DNA of 34,062 nt. Source: Roseicyclus sp041163945 (GTDB lineage: Bacteria > Pseudomonadota > Alphaproteobacteria > Rhodobacterales > Rhodobacteraceae). Positions within the stretch are counted from its first letter, which is position 1, and the number at the start of each line of letters is the position of its first letter. Shown piece by piece: positions 1-7,909 of this stretch. The stretch lies in NCBI GenBank assembly GCA_041163945.1, contig JBEAQJ010000159.1, forward strand, positions 1-34,062, written 5' to 3'. Under the pieces are notes generated by a model, which was not told where the DNA came from, did not search any database, and saw nothing but the letters and a program-made list of their open reading frames with translations. The position numbers and the translations under genes are program-made.

Positions 1-858
1 CAGGGCCGCAGGGAAACAGGCAGCGCAGGGGGCGGGGGTCGCATCGGGCTGGCCGGGCTGTTGCAGCGCGCGCACTGGGAAGGGCTGGTGCGCGAAGCGC
101 TGCGCATCGCGGTGGTGAACCTGTCGGCAGAACCCGCGCCCGCCGGTGTGATGGATGTCGTTCTGGGGCCCGGCTGGCCCGGCATCTTACTGCACGAGGC
201 GGTGGGCCACGGGCTCGAGGGCGATTTCAACCGCAAGAAGCAATCGGCCTTTGCGGGCCTGATGGGTCAGCGCGTCGCCGCAGCGGGGGTGACGGTTCTC
301 GATGACGGCACGATCCCCGACCGTCGTGGATCGATCAGCGTCGATGACGAAGGCACGCCCAGCGCCAAGAATGTGCTGATCGAGGACGGTATTCTGGTCG
401 GCTACATGCAAGATCGCCAATCGGCGCGCCTGATGGGGGTCGCCCCGACCGGCAACGGGCGGCGCGAAAGCTACGCCCACGCCCCCATGGCACGGATGAC
501 CAACACCTACATGCTGGGCGGCACGGCCGCGCCGGCCGATATCCTGGCCGATCTGAAGGACGGGATTTATGCCGTGGGGTTCGGCGGCGGCCAGGTCGAC
601 ATCACCAACGGCAAATTCGTGTTCTCCTGCACCGAAGCCTACCGGGTGAAGAACGGCGTGCTGGGCGCGCCGGTCAAGGGCGCGACCCTGATCGGCGATG
701 GCGCAACCGCGCTGCAACAGATCCGCGCGATCGGCCATGACATGGCGCTGGATCCGGGCATGGGCAATTGCGGCAAGGCCGGCCAATGGGTGCCGGTGGG
801 CGTCGGGCAGCCGACGCTTCTGATCGGTGGGTTGACGGTCGGCGGATCGGCCGCATAG
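1..858 (+). CDS. tldD: TldD metalloprotease, 3' part (5' end outside window)
   Basis: This is the C-terminal 285 residues of a TldD/PmbA-family zinc protease; the reading frame is open from base 1, so the start lies upstream. The family degrades unfolded peptides with its partner TldE/PmbA and takes part in peptide maturation in the cytoplasm. The metal-binding motif HEAVGHGLE (HExxxH) is encoded near bases 193-219. Downstream are the glycine-rich and histidine-containing stretches usual in TldD, such as GNGRRESYAHAPMARMTNTY and the GGGQVDITNGKF block near the C terminus. TldD proteins are about 470-480 residues, so roughly 190 residues are missing at the left edge. TldE would have a degenerate zinc site, so the intact HExxxH favours TldD. 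The TTG at 61 is an internal codon, not the start. Confidence 0.93.
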   Translation, partial: QGRRETGSAGGGGRIGLAGLLQRAHWEGLVREALRIAVVNLSAEPAPAGVMDVVLGPGWPGILLHEAVGHGLEGDFNRKKQSAFAGLMGQRVAAAGVTVLDDGTIPDRRGSISVDDEGTPSAKNVLIEDGILVGYMQDRQSARLMGVAPTGNGRRESYAHAPMARMTNTYMLGGTAAPADILADLKDGIYAVGFGGGQVDITNGKFVFSCTEAYRVKNGVLGAPVKGATLIGDGATALQQIRAIGHDMALDPGMGNCGKAGQWVPVGVGQPTLLIGGLTVGGSAA

Positions 859-869
859 CGCGCGCATCG

Positions 870-886
870 GTAACACCGCGTTAACC
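870..886 (+). promoter_or_regulatory. CtrA-like binding site upstream of dprA
   Basis: The sequence reads GTAA, seven bases, then TTAACC, which is one mismatch from the full CtrA consensus TTAA-N7-TTAAC. It lies 22 bases before the dprA ATG, in the 50-base gap after tldD. TTAA words are rare in this GC-rich window, which makes the spacing notable. In Rhodobacter capsulatus, CtrA controls recipient-side gene transfer agent functions, including DprA, so regulation of dprA here is plausible but inferred. Confidence 0.5.
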
Positions 887-908
887 ATTTGCGCCCTAGA
901 CAGGGGCC

Positions 909-2102
909 ATGCACACCGAGCCCCTGTTCGGATTCGCCGAACCCGCCCCCATCTTCGTGCCGCCCCCGGCCACCGACGCCGCCGATCGGATCGCGCGGCT
1001 GCGGCTCATCCGGTCGCGGCGGGTGGGGCCTGCGACCTATCTGCGGTTGATGGGCGAACATGGCGGCGCCGGGGCGGCCTTGGCCGCGTTGCCGGGTCTG
1101 GCGCGCGCCGCGGGCGTCGATGGCTACACCCCCTGCCCCGAAGCCGTGGCCTTGGCCGAATGGCGCGCCGCCCAACGCGCGGGTGCGCGGATGATCTGCC
1201 TTGGCGATCCCGAATACCCGGCCGTCTTGGCCGACATCGCCGACCCCCCGGCCCTGATCTGGGCCAAGGGCCAGATCGCGCTGTTGCGCCGGCCCATGCT
1301 GGCCCTGGTCGGCACACGCAACGCATCGGCCATGGGCACGCGCATGGCCCGCCGGCTGGCGGCCGATCTGGGGGCGGCGGGTCATGTCGTGGTGTCGGGC
1401 CTGGCGCGCGGGATCGATGCGCTGGCCCATCACGCCGCGCTGGCCACCGGAACCATTGCCGTCATGCCCGGGGGCTTGGATTGCATCTATCCGGCCGAAA
1501 ACCTGGACCTTGCCGCCGCCATCGCGACCCAGGGCCTGATGATCAGTGAAATGCCCTTTGGCCTGGATCCGCAGGCCCGCCATTTTCCGCGCCGCAACCG
1601 TATCGTGGCGGGGCTTGCCCGCGCCGTGATCGTGGTGGAAGCGGCCACGCGATCGGGATCGCTGATCACCGCCCGCATGGCGCTTGATCAGGGCCGCGAG
1701 GTGATGGCCGTGCCCGGCCACCCGATGGATGCCCGCGCGGGCGGCTGCAATCTTTTGATCCGGGATGGTGCCACGCTTGTGCGCAGCGCCGAGGATGTGA
1801 TCGAGGCCTTGGGCCATGGTGTGGGGCTGCCGGCCGCCGCGCCGCTGCGCGCGCGGCAAAACCGGGCGTCGGACACCGGGGCGATGGCCCCGGATATACC
1901 CGCCCCGCACGCCGGATGGCCCGCAGCCGACGGCGGGCTGGAAGGCCAAATTCTGGCATGTCTGGGCTCGGCCCCCGTGGCCGAAGATCAGCTGATCCGT
2001 GATCTCGGCCATCCGCCGCGCAAGATCGCCCAGGCCCTGGCCGTGCTGGAACTGGCAGGCCGGATCGACCGGGCCGGGGGTGGCATGATCACCCGGCGAT
2101 AG
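909..2102 (+). CDS. dprA: DNA-processing protein DprA
   Basis: This is a 397-residue DprA/Smf protein, which binds incoming single-stranded DNA and loads RecA in the cytoplasm during transformation or gene-transfer-agent uptake. An N-terminal helix-hairpin-like region (about 20-85) precedes the Rossmann-like DprA core. The core shows GTRNAS (about 132), SGLARGIDALAHH (about 162), PRRNRIVAGL (about 226) and GSLITARMAL (about 249). A C-terminal winged-helix (DML1-like) module lies at about 340-397. The ATG at 909 follows a CtrA-like site and is the first sensible start after tldD. The length is normal for alphaproteobacteria. The gene has no other competence genes beside it, so its role must be read from the family alone. 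Confidence 0.95.
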   Translation: MHTEPLFGFAEPAPIFVPPPATDAADRIARLRLIRSRRVGPATYLRLMGEHGGAGAALAALPGLARAAGVDGYTPCPEAVALAEWRAAQRAGARMICLGDPEYPAVLADIADPPALIWAKGQIALLRRPMLALVGTRNASAMGTRMARRLAADLGAAGHVVVSGLARGIDALAHHAALATGTIAVMPGGLDCIYPAENLDLAAAIATQGLMISEMPFGLDPQARHFPRRNRIVAGLARAVIVVEAATRSGSLITARMALDQGREVMAVPGHPMDARAGGCNLLIRDGATLVRSAEDVIEALGHGVGLPAAAPLRARQNRASDTGAMAPDIPAPHAGWPAADGGLEGQILACLGSAPVAEDQLIRDLGHPPRKIAQALAVLELAGRIDRAGGGMITRR

Positions 2103-2126
2103 CCCGCCCGACCCCGACCGTCAAAA

Positions 2127-2154
2127 AAAGCCTCATTGGAAATGAGGGGGCTTT
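2127..2154 (-). terminator. Hairpin with T-tract on the minus strand, dprA-topA gap
   Basis: Stem CTCATT/AATGAG with loop GGA is extended by AAAGC/GCTTT around a GGG bulge. Seven A residues at 2123-2129 become a seven-U tract after the hairpin when read from the minus strand. Read on the + strand it is followed by C residues, so it is a poor + strand terminator. No minus-strand gene is known to read into it; see the findings for a possible antisense RNA. Confidence 0.45.
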
Positions 2155-2243
2155 CCCCCCATCGCTGGTGCATTGACAAGGCAGGCCCCGACCCCACATG
2201 GTCCGCCGCCACATGGCCCCCGGCCGGAACAGGAATTCATCAC

Positions 2244-4979
2244 ATGCCCGTCGTCGTCGTCGAATCGCCCGCCAAGGCCAAGACAATCAACGGTTATCTT
2301 GGCAGTGATTACACGGTCTTGGCGTCGTATGGTCATGTGCGCGACCTGCCGTCCAAGGATGGATCGGTCGATCCCGAACAGGGATTCGCGATGGAATGGG
2401 AAATCGGCACCGATAGCCGCAAGCACGTCAAGGCGATTGCCGATGCGCTGAAAGACGACCCGGTCCTGATCCTCGCCACCGACCCCGACCGCGAAGGCGA
2501 AGCCATCAGCTGGCACCTGCAAGAGGCGCTGACAAGCCGCAAGGCGATCAAGCCCGGCATGCCGGTCAGCCGCGTCGTGTTCAACGCGATCACCAAATCC
2601 GCCGTGACCGAGGCGATGAAAAACCCCCGCCAGGTCGATATGGAACTGGTCGAGGCCTATCTGGCGCGCCGCGCGCTCGATTATCTGGTGGGCTTCAACC
2701 TGAGCCCGGTGTTGTGGCGCAAGCTGCCCGGTGCGAAATCGGCCGGCCGCGTGCAATCGGTGGCGTTGCGCATCATCACCGACCGCGAAATGGAAATCGA
2801 GGCGTTTCAGGGCCGCGAATACTGGTCCGTGCGGGCGATGCTGACCACCCCGCGCGGGCAGGATTTCGAGGCACGGCTGACGCATCTGCGGGGCCGGAAG
2901 CTGGACCGCTTCGATCTGGCCACCGCGGCCGAGGCCGGGCTGGCGGTTCAGGCCGTGTCGTCACGCGCGCTCAGCGTGGTCGAGGTGGACGCAAAGCCCG
3001 CCACCCGCAACCCCGCCGCGCCCTTCATGACCTCGACCCTGCAGCAAGAAGCCAGCCGCAAATTCGGCATGGGCGCCCGCCAGACCATGAACGCCGCCCA
3101 GCGGCTGTATGAGGCGGGTCACATCACCTACATGCGCACCGATGGCATCGACATGGCCCCTGAGGCGGTGCATGCCGCGCGCGATGCGATCAAGACGCGC
3201 TATGGCGCCGAATATGTGCCCGCCGATGCCCGCATGTACAAGAACAAGGCGAAGAATGCGCAAGAAGCGCATGAATGTATCCGCCCCACCGACATGTCCA
3301 AGGCGCCGGGCGAACTGCGCCTGTCCGAAGACGATCAGCGCAAGCTCTATGACCTGATCTGGAAACGCACCATCGCCAGCCAGATGGCCGCCGCCCGGCT
3401 GGAACGCACCACCGTCACCATCGCCAGCGCCGATGCGCAGGTGGAATTGCGCGCGACCGGGCAGGTGGTGCTGTTCGACGGGTTCCTGAAACTTTACGAA
3501 GAAGGCCGCGACGACGCCGAAGATGAAGACAGCCGCCGCCTGCCGCAGATGGCGCGCGGCGAGGCGTTGAAACCCACCGCGCAGGCGATGGAAGCCGATT
3601 GGGCCAAGCTGACCGGCGCGACCGCAGCCCGCGGCCAGATGGCCGAAAGCGCCAGTGCGCTTCTGTCGGCCGATGGTGCGGTGCTGGGCCAGCAGCACAT
3701 CACCCAACCCCCACCCCGCTACACCGAAGCCACGCTGGTCAAGCGGATGGAGGAACTGGGCATCGGCCGGCCATCGACCTATGCCTCGATCCTCGACACG
3801 ATCGTGGCACGCGGCTACGTGCGCAAGGACAAGAACCGCCTGATCCCCGAAGACAAGGGGCGGCTCGTCACCGCGTTCTTGGTCAACTACTTCGGCAAAT
3901 ACGTCGAGTTCGACTTTACCGCCGATCTGGAAAACCAGCTTGACGAAGTCAGCGCGGGCGCGCGCGCCTACAAGGCGGTGCTCGATGCCTTCTGGCGCGA
4001 CTTCTCGGCGTCGCTGGCCGAAACCGCGGAACTGCGCATCACGGATGTGCTGGAAAAGATCAACGAGGTGCTGGCGCCGCACCTGTTTCCGCCCAAGGCC
4101 GATGGGTCGGACCCGCGCGCCTGCCCGTCCTGCGGTGCGGGCCGGCTGAGCATGCGCACCGCCCGCACCGGCGGGGCCTTCATCGGCTGCTCGAATTATC
4201 CCGAATGTCGCTACACCCGCCCGTTCGGCCCGCCCAACCCGGATGCCGAATCCGGAACGGGCCTGGATGCGGATGGCAAGATGCTGGGTGTTGACCCCGC
4301 CACATCGCTGCCCGTCACGCTGCGCGACGGTCGCTTTGGCCCCTATGTGCAGCTGGGTGAAGCCACCGCCGAGGACCCCAAGCCCAAGCGCGCGTCGCTG
4401 CCCAAGGGCTGGTCGGTCGAAACCTTGGATCTGGAGGCGGCCCTGAAGCTCTTGGGCCTGCCCCGCCTCATCGGGGCCCACCCCGAAGACGGGGCGCCGG
4501 TGGAAACGGCGATCGGGCGCTATGGCCCCTTCGTCAGCTACAAGGCCAAGACCGCCGCCAAGCCGATCTATGCCAACCTTCCCGACGTGGACGAGGTCTG
4601 GACCATCGGCATGAACCGCGCGGTGGAACTTTTGGCGGCCAAGGCGCTGGGGGGCCGCGGGCGCACGAGCGCGGCTGCGATCAAGGACCTGGGCGAACAT
4701 CCCCAACAGGGTGGGCCGATCCAGGTCATGGCGGGGCGCTACGGGCCTTACGTGAAATGGGACAAGCTGAACGCGACCCTGCCCAAGGATATCGAGCCCG
4801 AGACCCTGACCCTCGAGATGGCGGTGGCGCTGATCGCGGAAAAGGCCGCGAAAGGCGGCAAAGGCAGCAAAACAACCAAGGCCAAGGCCAAGGGGGCTGC
4901 CAAGCCAAAAGCCGCAAGCAAGGCCAAGGCGAAACCGAAAACCCCGCCCAAACCCAAACCCGCCCCCAAGACCCGCTAG
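2244..4979 (+). CDS. topA: DNA topoisomerase I
   Basis: This is a 911-residue type IA topoisomerase that relaxes negative supercoils. The start is ATG 2244 (MPVVVVESPAKAKTI, the usual TopA N terminus) with AGGA at 2231-2234; the frame stays open further upstream without homology. The TOPRIM domain carries DPDREGE at about 80. The catalytic tyrosine is Y296 in YMRTDG. A single four-cysteine zinc motif (CPSC...GCSNYPEC) lies near residues 626-655, followed by at least two topoisomerase C-terminal repeats with GRYGPFV-type cores. The last about 45 residues are a Lys/Ala/Pro-rich tail, encoded by repetitive AAGGCC-like codons, that probably binds DNA. The position behind dprA is common in this group. 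Confidence 0.97.
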   Translation: MPVVVVESPAKAKTINGYLGSDYTVLASYGHVRDLPSKDGSVDPEQGFAMEWEIGTDSRKHVKAIADALKDDPVLILATDPDREGEAISWHLQEALTSRKAIKPGMPVSRVVFNAITKSAVTEAMKNPRQVDMELVEAYLARRALDYLVGFNLSPVLWRKLPGAKSAGRVQSVALRIITDREMEIEAFQGREYWSVRAMLTTPRGQDFEARLTHLRGRKLDRFDLATAAEAGLAVQAVSSRALSVVEVDAKPATRNPAAPFMTSTLQQEASRKFGMGARQTMNAAQRLYEAGHITYMRTDGIDMAPEAVHAARDAIKTRYGAEYVPADARMYKNKAKNAQEAHECIRPTDMSKAPGELRLSEDDQRKLYDLIWKRTIASQMAAARLERTTVTIASADAQVELRATGQVVLFDGFLKLYEEGRDDAEDEDSRRLPQMARGEALKPTAQAMEADWAKLTGATAARGQMAESASALLSADGAVLGQQHITQPPPRYTEATLVKRMEELGIGRPSTYASILDTIVARGYVRKDKNRLIPEDKGRLVTAFLVNYFGKYVEFDFTADLENQLDEVSAGARAYKAVLDAFWRDFSASLAETAELRITDVLEKINEVLAPHLFPPKADGSDPRACPSCGAGRLSMRTARTGGAFIGCSNYPECRYTRPFGPPNPDAESGTGLDADGKMLGVDPATSLPVTLRDGRFGPYVQLGEATAEDPKPKRASLPKGWSVETLDLEAALKLLGLPRLIGAHPEDGAPVETAIGRYGPFVSYKAKTAAKPIYANLPDVDEVWTIGMNRAVELLAAKALGGRGRTSAAAIKDLGEHPQQGGPIQVMAGRYGPYVKWDKLNATLPKDIEPETLTLEMAVALIAEKAAKGGKGSKTTKAKAKGAAKPKAASKAKAKPKTPPKPKPAPKTR

Positions 4980-5000
4980 CGCCACCAGGGTCGGGGCGGT

Positions 5001-5018
5001 GAAAACCAGCTGGTTTTC
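5001..5018 (+). terminator. Perfect 18-bp palindrome, probable topA terminator
   Basis: GAAAACC-AGCT-GGTTTTC is a perfect inverted repeat 21 bases after the topA stop and is followed by TT. It can fold as a 7-bp stem with a 4-base loop. A similar GGAAAACC/GGTTTTCC hairpin follows pyrG, so this looks like a recurring terminator type in this genome. The absence of a long T-tract leaves the function uncertain. Confidence 0.5.
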
Positions 5019-5085
5019 TTACCCCCGCGGGCGGTTCCACTTCGGGGGCAGCCCTGCCCTTGATCCAGCGAAACGGAAGACCGAC

Positions 5086-5667
5086 ATGCAGCCTATGGAC
5101 ACACGCACCCCGCTTGAATTTCTGTGCACGCGCCATTCGGTGCCTGTGCGCATGCTGGCCGATCCCGTGCCCGATGATGCCGTGCTGCGCCGCCTGTTGA
5201 CGGCCGCTGCCCGTGTGCCCGACCATGGCAAGCTGGTGCCATTTCGCTTTCACGTGCTGCGCAAGCCCGCCATCGACCGGCTGGCCCGGCTGACCCTGTC
5301 CATCGGCACCGCCCAGGGGCGCGACCCGGACAAGCTGGCCAAACAGGCCGCGGCCTTTGGCGATGCGCGCTTGACGGTGGCGGTCGCCGCCTGCCCGCGC
5401 CCCGACAGCCCCATCCCGCAGATCGAACAGGAACAGACCGCGGCGCTGGCCTGTCTAAGCCTCGTGAATGCGGCGCAGGCCGCGGGCTTTGCCGGTCATT
5501 GGCTGACCGGTTGGATGGCGCGCGATCCCGATTTCCTGCGCGAAGGGTTCGACCTGGCGCCGCCGGCCGCGATCGCGGGCTTTGTGCACCTGGGCACGCC
5601 GGCGGCAACGCCGCCCGAACGGCCCCGCCCTGAGCTTGATGCCATCACCCGCTGGATATCCGAATGA
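5086..5667 (+). CDS. YdjA-type nitroreductase
   Basis: This is a 193-residue member of the FMN-dependent nitroreductase family, small single-domain type (YdjA-like). The N-terminal FMN-binding RHSVPVRM region is followed by ARVPDHGKLVPFRFHVL, typical of this subgroup. The middle helix EQTAALACLSLVNAAQAAGFAGHW is also characteristic, and GFVHLGTP lies near the C terminus. The substrate in the cell is unknown; the family reduces nitro- or quinone-like compounds with NAD(P)H. The start is taken as ATG 5086, preceded by GGAAGA; a GTG at 4999 would run through the palindromic hairpin and is unlikely. The stop overlaps the next gene's start by four bases (ATGA), so the two are probably translationally coupled. 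Confidence 0.88.
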   Translation: MQPMDTRTPLEFLCTRHSVPVRMLADPVPDDAVLRRLLTAAARVPDHGKLVPFRFHVLRKPAIDRLARLTLSIGTAQGRDPDKLAKQAAAFGDARLTVAVAACPRPDSPIPQIEQEQTAALACLSLVNAAQAAGFAGHWLTGWMARDPDFLREGFDLAPPAAIAGFVHLGTPAATPPERPRPELDAITRWISE

Positions 5668-6371
5668 TCCTGTCTGCCTTTCTCAAGGCAATTGGGCAAA
5701 TCCGCGATCGCCGCTTTCGGCGCGTACTGCTGCTGGGCCTGGGGCTGACAATCGCGCTTTTGCTGGCCTTTTCACTGGGAACGGTGGCGCTTTTGGGTTG
5801 GCTTTTGCCCGACCGCCTGTGGCTGCCCCTGATCGGAGAGATTGCGCTGACGGGCGCGGTGCTGGGCTGGGTCAGCGTTCCGGTCTTCCTTGGTCTGTCG
5901 GCGGTGTTGATGGTGCCGGTCGCGTCGGCCTTTATGGGCCTGTTTCTTGACCAGATCGCCGCCGCTGTCGAAGACCGCCATTACCCCGGCCTGCCAAAGG
6001 CGCGCGCCATCGGGCTGGCCGACAGCTTGCGCGACAGCGCCCGCTTTCTGGGGGTCGTTGTCGCGGTGAACCTGGTGGCCCTGGTGGGCTACGTCTTGCT
6101 TGCGCCGATCGCACCGATCCTGTTCTGGGGGGTCAACGGCTATCTTTTGGGCCGCGAATACGGCCAGCTGGTGGCGCTGCGCCGGCAAGACCTGGCCGGG
6201 GCGAACCGGTTTCGGCGCACCCATGCGGGGCGTTTGTTCGTGGCGGGTGTGCTGATGGCCGTACCGCTGACGATCCCGGTGCTCAACCTGCTGGTCCCGA
6301 TCATCGGGGCGGCCAGCTTTACCCATCTCTATCACATGCTCAGCGCGCGTCACCCAGCCCGAAACGGGTGA
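5664..6371 (+). CDS. EI24/CysZ-like membrane protein
   Basis: This is a 235-residue integral membrane protein with about four to five hydrophobic segments, at roughly 22-50, 55-100, 125-160 and 195-220. The conserved NGYLLGREYGQLVALRR block at about 156-172 is the hallmark of the EI24 domain family, which includes the sulfate permease CysZ. No sulfate-assimilation genes are next to it, so a transport substrate cannot be assigned. It starts inside the stop of the nitroreductase gene. Its 3' end overlaps the convergent DUF1467 gene by 32 bases. Confidence 0.85.
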   Translation: MILSAFLKAIGQIRDRRFRRVLLLGLGLTIALLLAFSLGTVALLGWLLPDRLWLPLIGEIALTGAVLGWVSVPVFLGLSAVLMVPVASAFMGLFLDQIAAAVEDRHYPGLPKARAIGLADSLRDSARFLGVVVAVNLVALVGYVLLAPIAPILFWGVNGYLLGREYGQLVALRRQDLAGANRFRRTHAGRLFVAGVLMAVPLTIPVLNLLVPIIGAASFTHLYHMLSARHPARNG

Positions 6372-6621
6372 ACAGGTCGATATCGGCGATGGTGATCGCC
6401 CCCGACAGGATGATCGCGGCAATCCCGGCCCAGATCACGGCCGCCACCACCGATGTGACCAGAAAGCGGCGCTTGATATCGGCGTGAACCGGCGCCGATC
6501 CATGCGTGCCGGCCACGCGTTCCCCCGCATCCGATTGGCTGGTCACGCCCACCTGCAGCACGATGAACAGCGTCATGAACCAGATCAGGGCATACAGAAC
6601 AAGGCCGGTGACGATGTTCAT
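6340..6621 (-). CDS. DUF1467 family membrane protein
   Basis: This is a 93-residue protein with two predicted membrane helices, at about 4-25 and 53-76, separated by a short hydrophilic loop. It matches the DUF1467 family, which is found almost only in alphaproteobacteria and has no known function. The start codon at 6621 overlaps the last base of the stop of the upstream epimerase gene (TGATG), so the two are very likely co-translated. This pairing with methylmalonyl-CoA epimerase is familiar in Rhodobacterales. The 3' end runs into the end of the convergent EI24 gene. Confidence 0.85.
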   Translation of the reverse strand: MNIVTGLVLYALIWFMTLFIVLQVGVTSQSDAGERVAGTHGSAPVHADIKRRFLVTSVVAAVIWAGIAAIILSGAITIADIDLFTRFGLGDAR

Positions 6622-7025
6622 CAGACCTGCTCCAGCTCGACCAGGGTGCCGTTGAAATCCTTGGGGTGCAGGAACAGAACCGGCTTTCCATGCGCGCCGA
6701 TCTTGGGCTCGCCCGTGCCCAGAACCCGCGCCCCCGCGGCCAGCAGGCGGTCGCGCGCAGCCAGGATATCGGCCACTTCGTAGCAAATGTGGTGGATGCC
6801 GCCGGCCGGGTTCTTTTCAAGAAACCCTTTGATCGGCGAATGGTCCCCCAAGGGATAGAGCAGTTCGATCTTGGTGTTGGGAAGCTCGATGAAGACAACC
6901 GTCACGCCATGGTCGGGTTCATCTTGCGGCGCGCCGACATGGGCGCCCAGCGTGTCTCGGTATTGCGCGGCGGCCGCATCCAGATCCGGCACGGCGATGG
7001 CGACATGGTTCAGGCGGCCGATCAT
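6621..7025 (-). CDS. mce: Methylmalonyl-CoA epimerase
   Basis: This is a 134-residue vicinal-oxygen-chelate protein that interconverts (S)- and (R)-methylmalonyl-CoA in the propionyl-CoA to succinyl-CoA route. Two glyoxalase-like half-repeats are visible. Likely metal ligands include H7 in NHVAIAV, H79 in GGIHHICYEV and E130 in GTLVELEQV. PLGDHSPIKGFLEKNPAGGIHHICYE is typical of the bacterial epimerase. Length is standard. The mutase genes are not in the window. It heads a two-gene unit with DUF1467, divergent from the response regulator. Confidence 0.93.
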   Translation of the reverse strand: MIGRLNHVAIAVPDLDAAAAQYRDTLGAHVGAPQDEPDHGVTVVFIELPNTKIELLYPLGDHSPIKGFLEKNPAGGIHHICYEVADILAARDRLLAAGARVLGTGEPKIGAHGKPVLFLHPKDFNGTLVELEQV

Positions 7026-7123
7026 GGCGGTCCTCCGGTTGGGTCCGTTCAGGCTTGGGTGCGATATGGCCCCTTGGGGCCCGCGCTGCCAAGCGGTCAG
7101 ACGCCGCAGGGCGCATCGCGCGG

Positions 7124-7140
7124 TTAACCAACGATCAACC
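7124..7140 (+). promoter_or_regulatory. CtrA-like binding site upstream of the response regulator
   Basis: TTAA, seven bases, then TCAACC is one mismatch from the CtrA consensus TTAA-N7-TTAAC. It lies in the 169-base gap between the divergent mce and response-regulator genes, 54 bases before the response regulator ATG, a position compatible with overlap of a -35 element. The function is inferred from the pattern only. Confidence 0.45.
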
Positions 7141-7194
7141 TTGGGGCCGTTTACTGACCCATGCCCGAGTCGGGGATCTGTTGGGGTATATGCG

Positions 7195-7902
7195 ATGGAT
7201 GACAGCCTGTTCGAACTCGAATTCCGGCCCAGGCCAACGGCCGAACAGCCGCTGCTGGGGTTGACGGTGCTGGTGGTCGAAGACAGCCGCTTTGCCTCGG
7301 AAGCGATGCGCTTGATGTGCCTGCGATCGGGTGCCCGGATCCGGCGGGCCGATTGTATCGCATCGGCCAGCCGTCACTTGAATGTCTATCGTCCCTCGGT
7401 CGCGATCATCGATCTGGGCCTGCCGGATGGATCGGGGCTGGAGCTGATCGCCCGCATGCACGCGATGCGGCCGCGGGTGCCGATCTTGCTGGGCACATCG
7501 GGGGCGGACCGCGCATTGGCGCGGGCCGAGTGCGCCGCGGCCGGCGCCGATGGCTTTCTGGCCAAACCCGTCGGGTCGCTGGCCGAATTCCAGTCGCTGA
7601 TCCTAGGCTTGATGCCCCCCGATCTGCGCCCCAGCGGGCCGCGATTGGCGCCAAACAGCCTGCCCGCGCCCGATCTGATCGCCCTGCGCGAGGATCTGAC
7701 CCATGCGATTTCGCTGCTGGCGCTGGATGACCCGCCGGCGGGCTATCTCAAGCGGTTCTTGCTGGGTCTGGCCCGCAGCGCCGCGGACAGCGCCCTGGAG
7801 GGCCACGCACACGACATGCCCACGCAGCTTGCCCCGAACGAACGCAAAGTGCTGCGCGCCTTCCTGTCGCAACGCATCGCGGCCCTGCCGATGGCCGTCT
7901 AG
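7195..7902 (+). CDS. Response regulator with non-DNA-binding C-terminal region
   Basis: This is a 235-residue protein. Residues about 22-145 form a receiver domain with acidic D30, phosphoacceptor D73 in IIDLGLPDGSG, T101 in LLGTSG and K124 in FLAKPV, so the phosphorylation site looks intact. The remaining about 90 residues are largely helical and show no recognisable helix-turn-helix, GGDEF, EAL or histidine-kinase motif. The start is ATG 7195; an ATG at 7190 is out of frame. No histidine kinase gene is adjacent, so it is an orphan regulator. It ends seven bases before the convergent aspS end. The output may be protein-protein interaction. Confidence 0.85.
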   Translation: MDDSLFELEFRPRPTAEQPLLGLTVLVVEDSRFASEAMRLMCLRSGARIRRADCIASASRHLNVYRPSVAIIDLGLPDGSGLELIARMHAMRPRVPILLGTSGADRALARAECAAAGADGFLAKPVGSLAEFQSLILGLMPPDLRPSGPRLAPNSLPAPDLIALREDLTHAISLLALDDPPAGYLKRFLLGLARSAADSALEGHAHDMPTQLAPNERKVLRAFLSQRIAALPMAV

Positions 7903-7909
7903 CAACCGT

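Noticed and set aside
639..2012. 457-codon open frame antisense to tldD and dprA
   Set aside because: No motifs, and both opposite-strand genes are clear.
2961..4985. 674-codon open frame antisense to topA
   Set aside because: Low-complexity His/Arg/Gly/Gln-rich translation without motifs; it mirrors the codon pattern of topA, as is usual opposite GC-rich genes.
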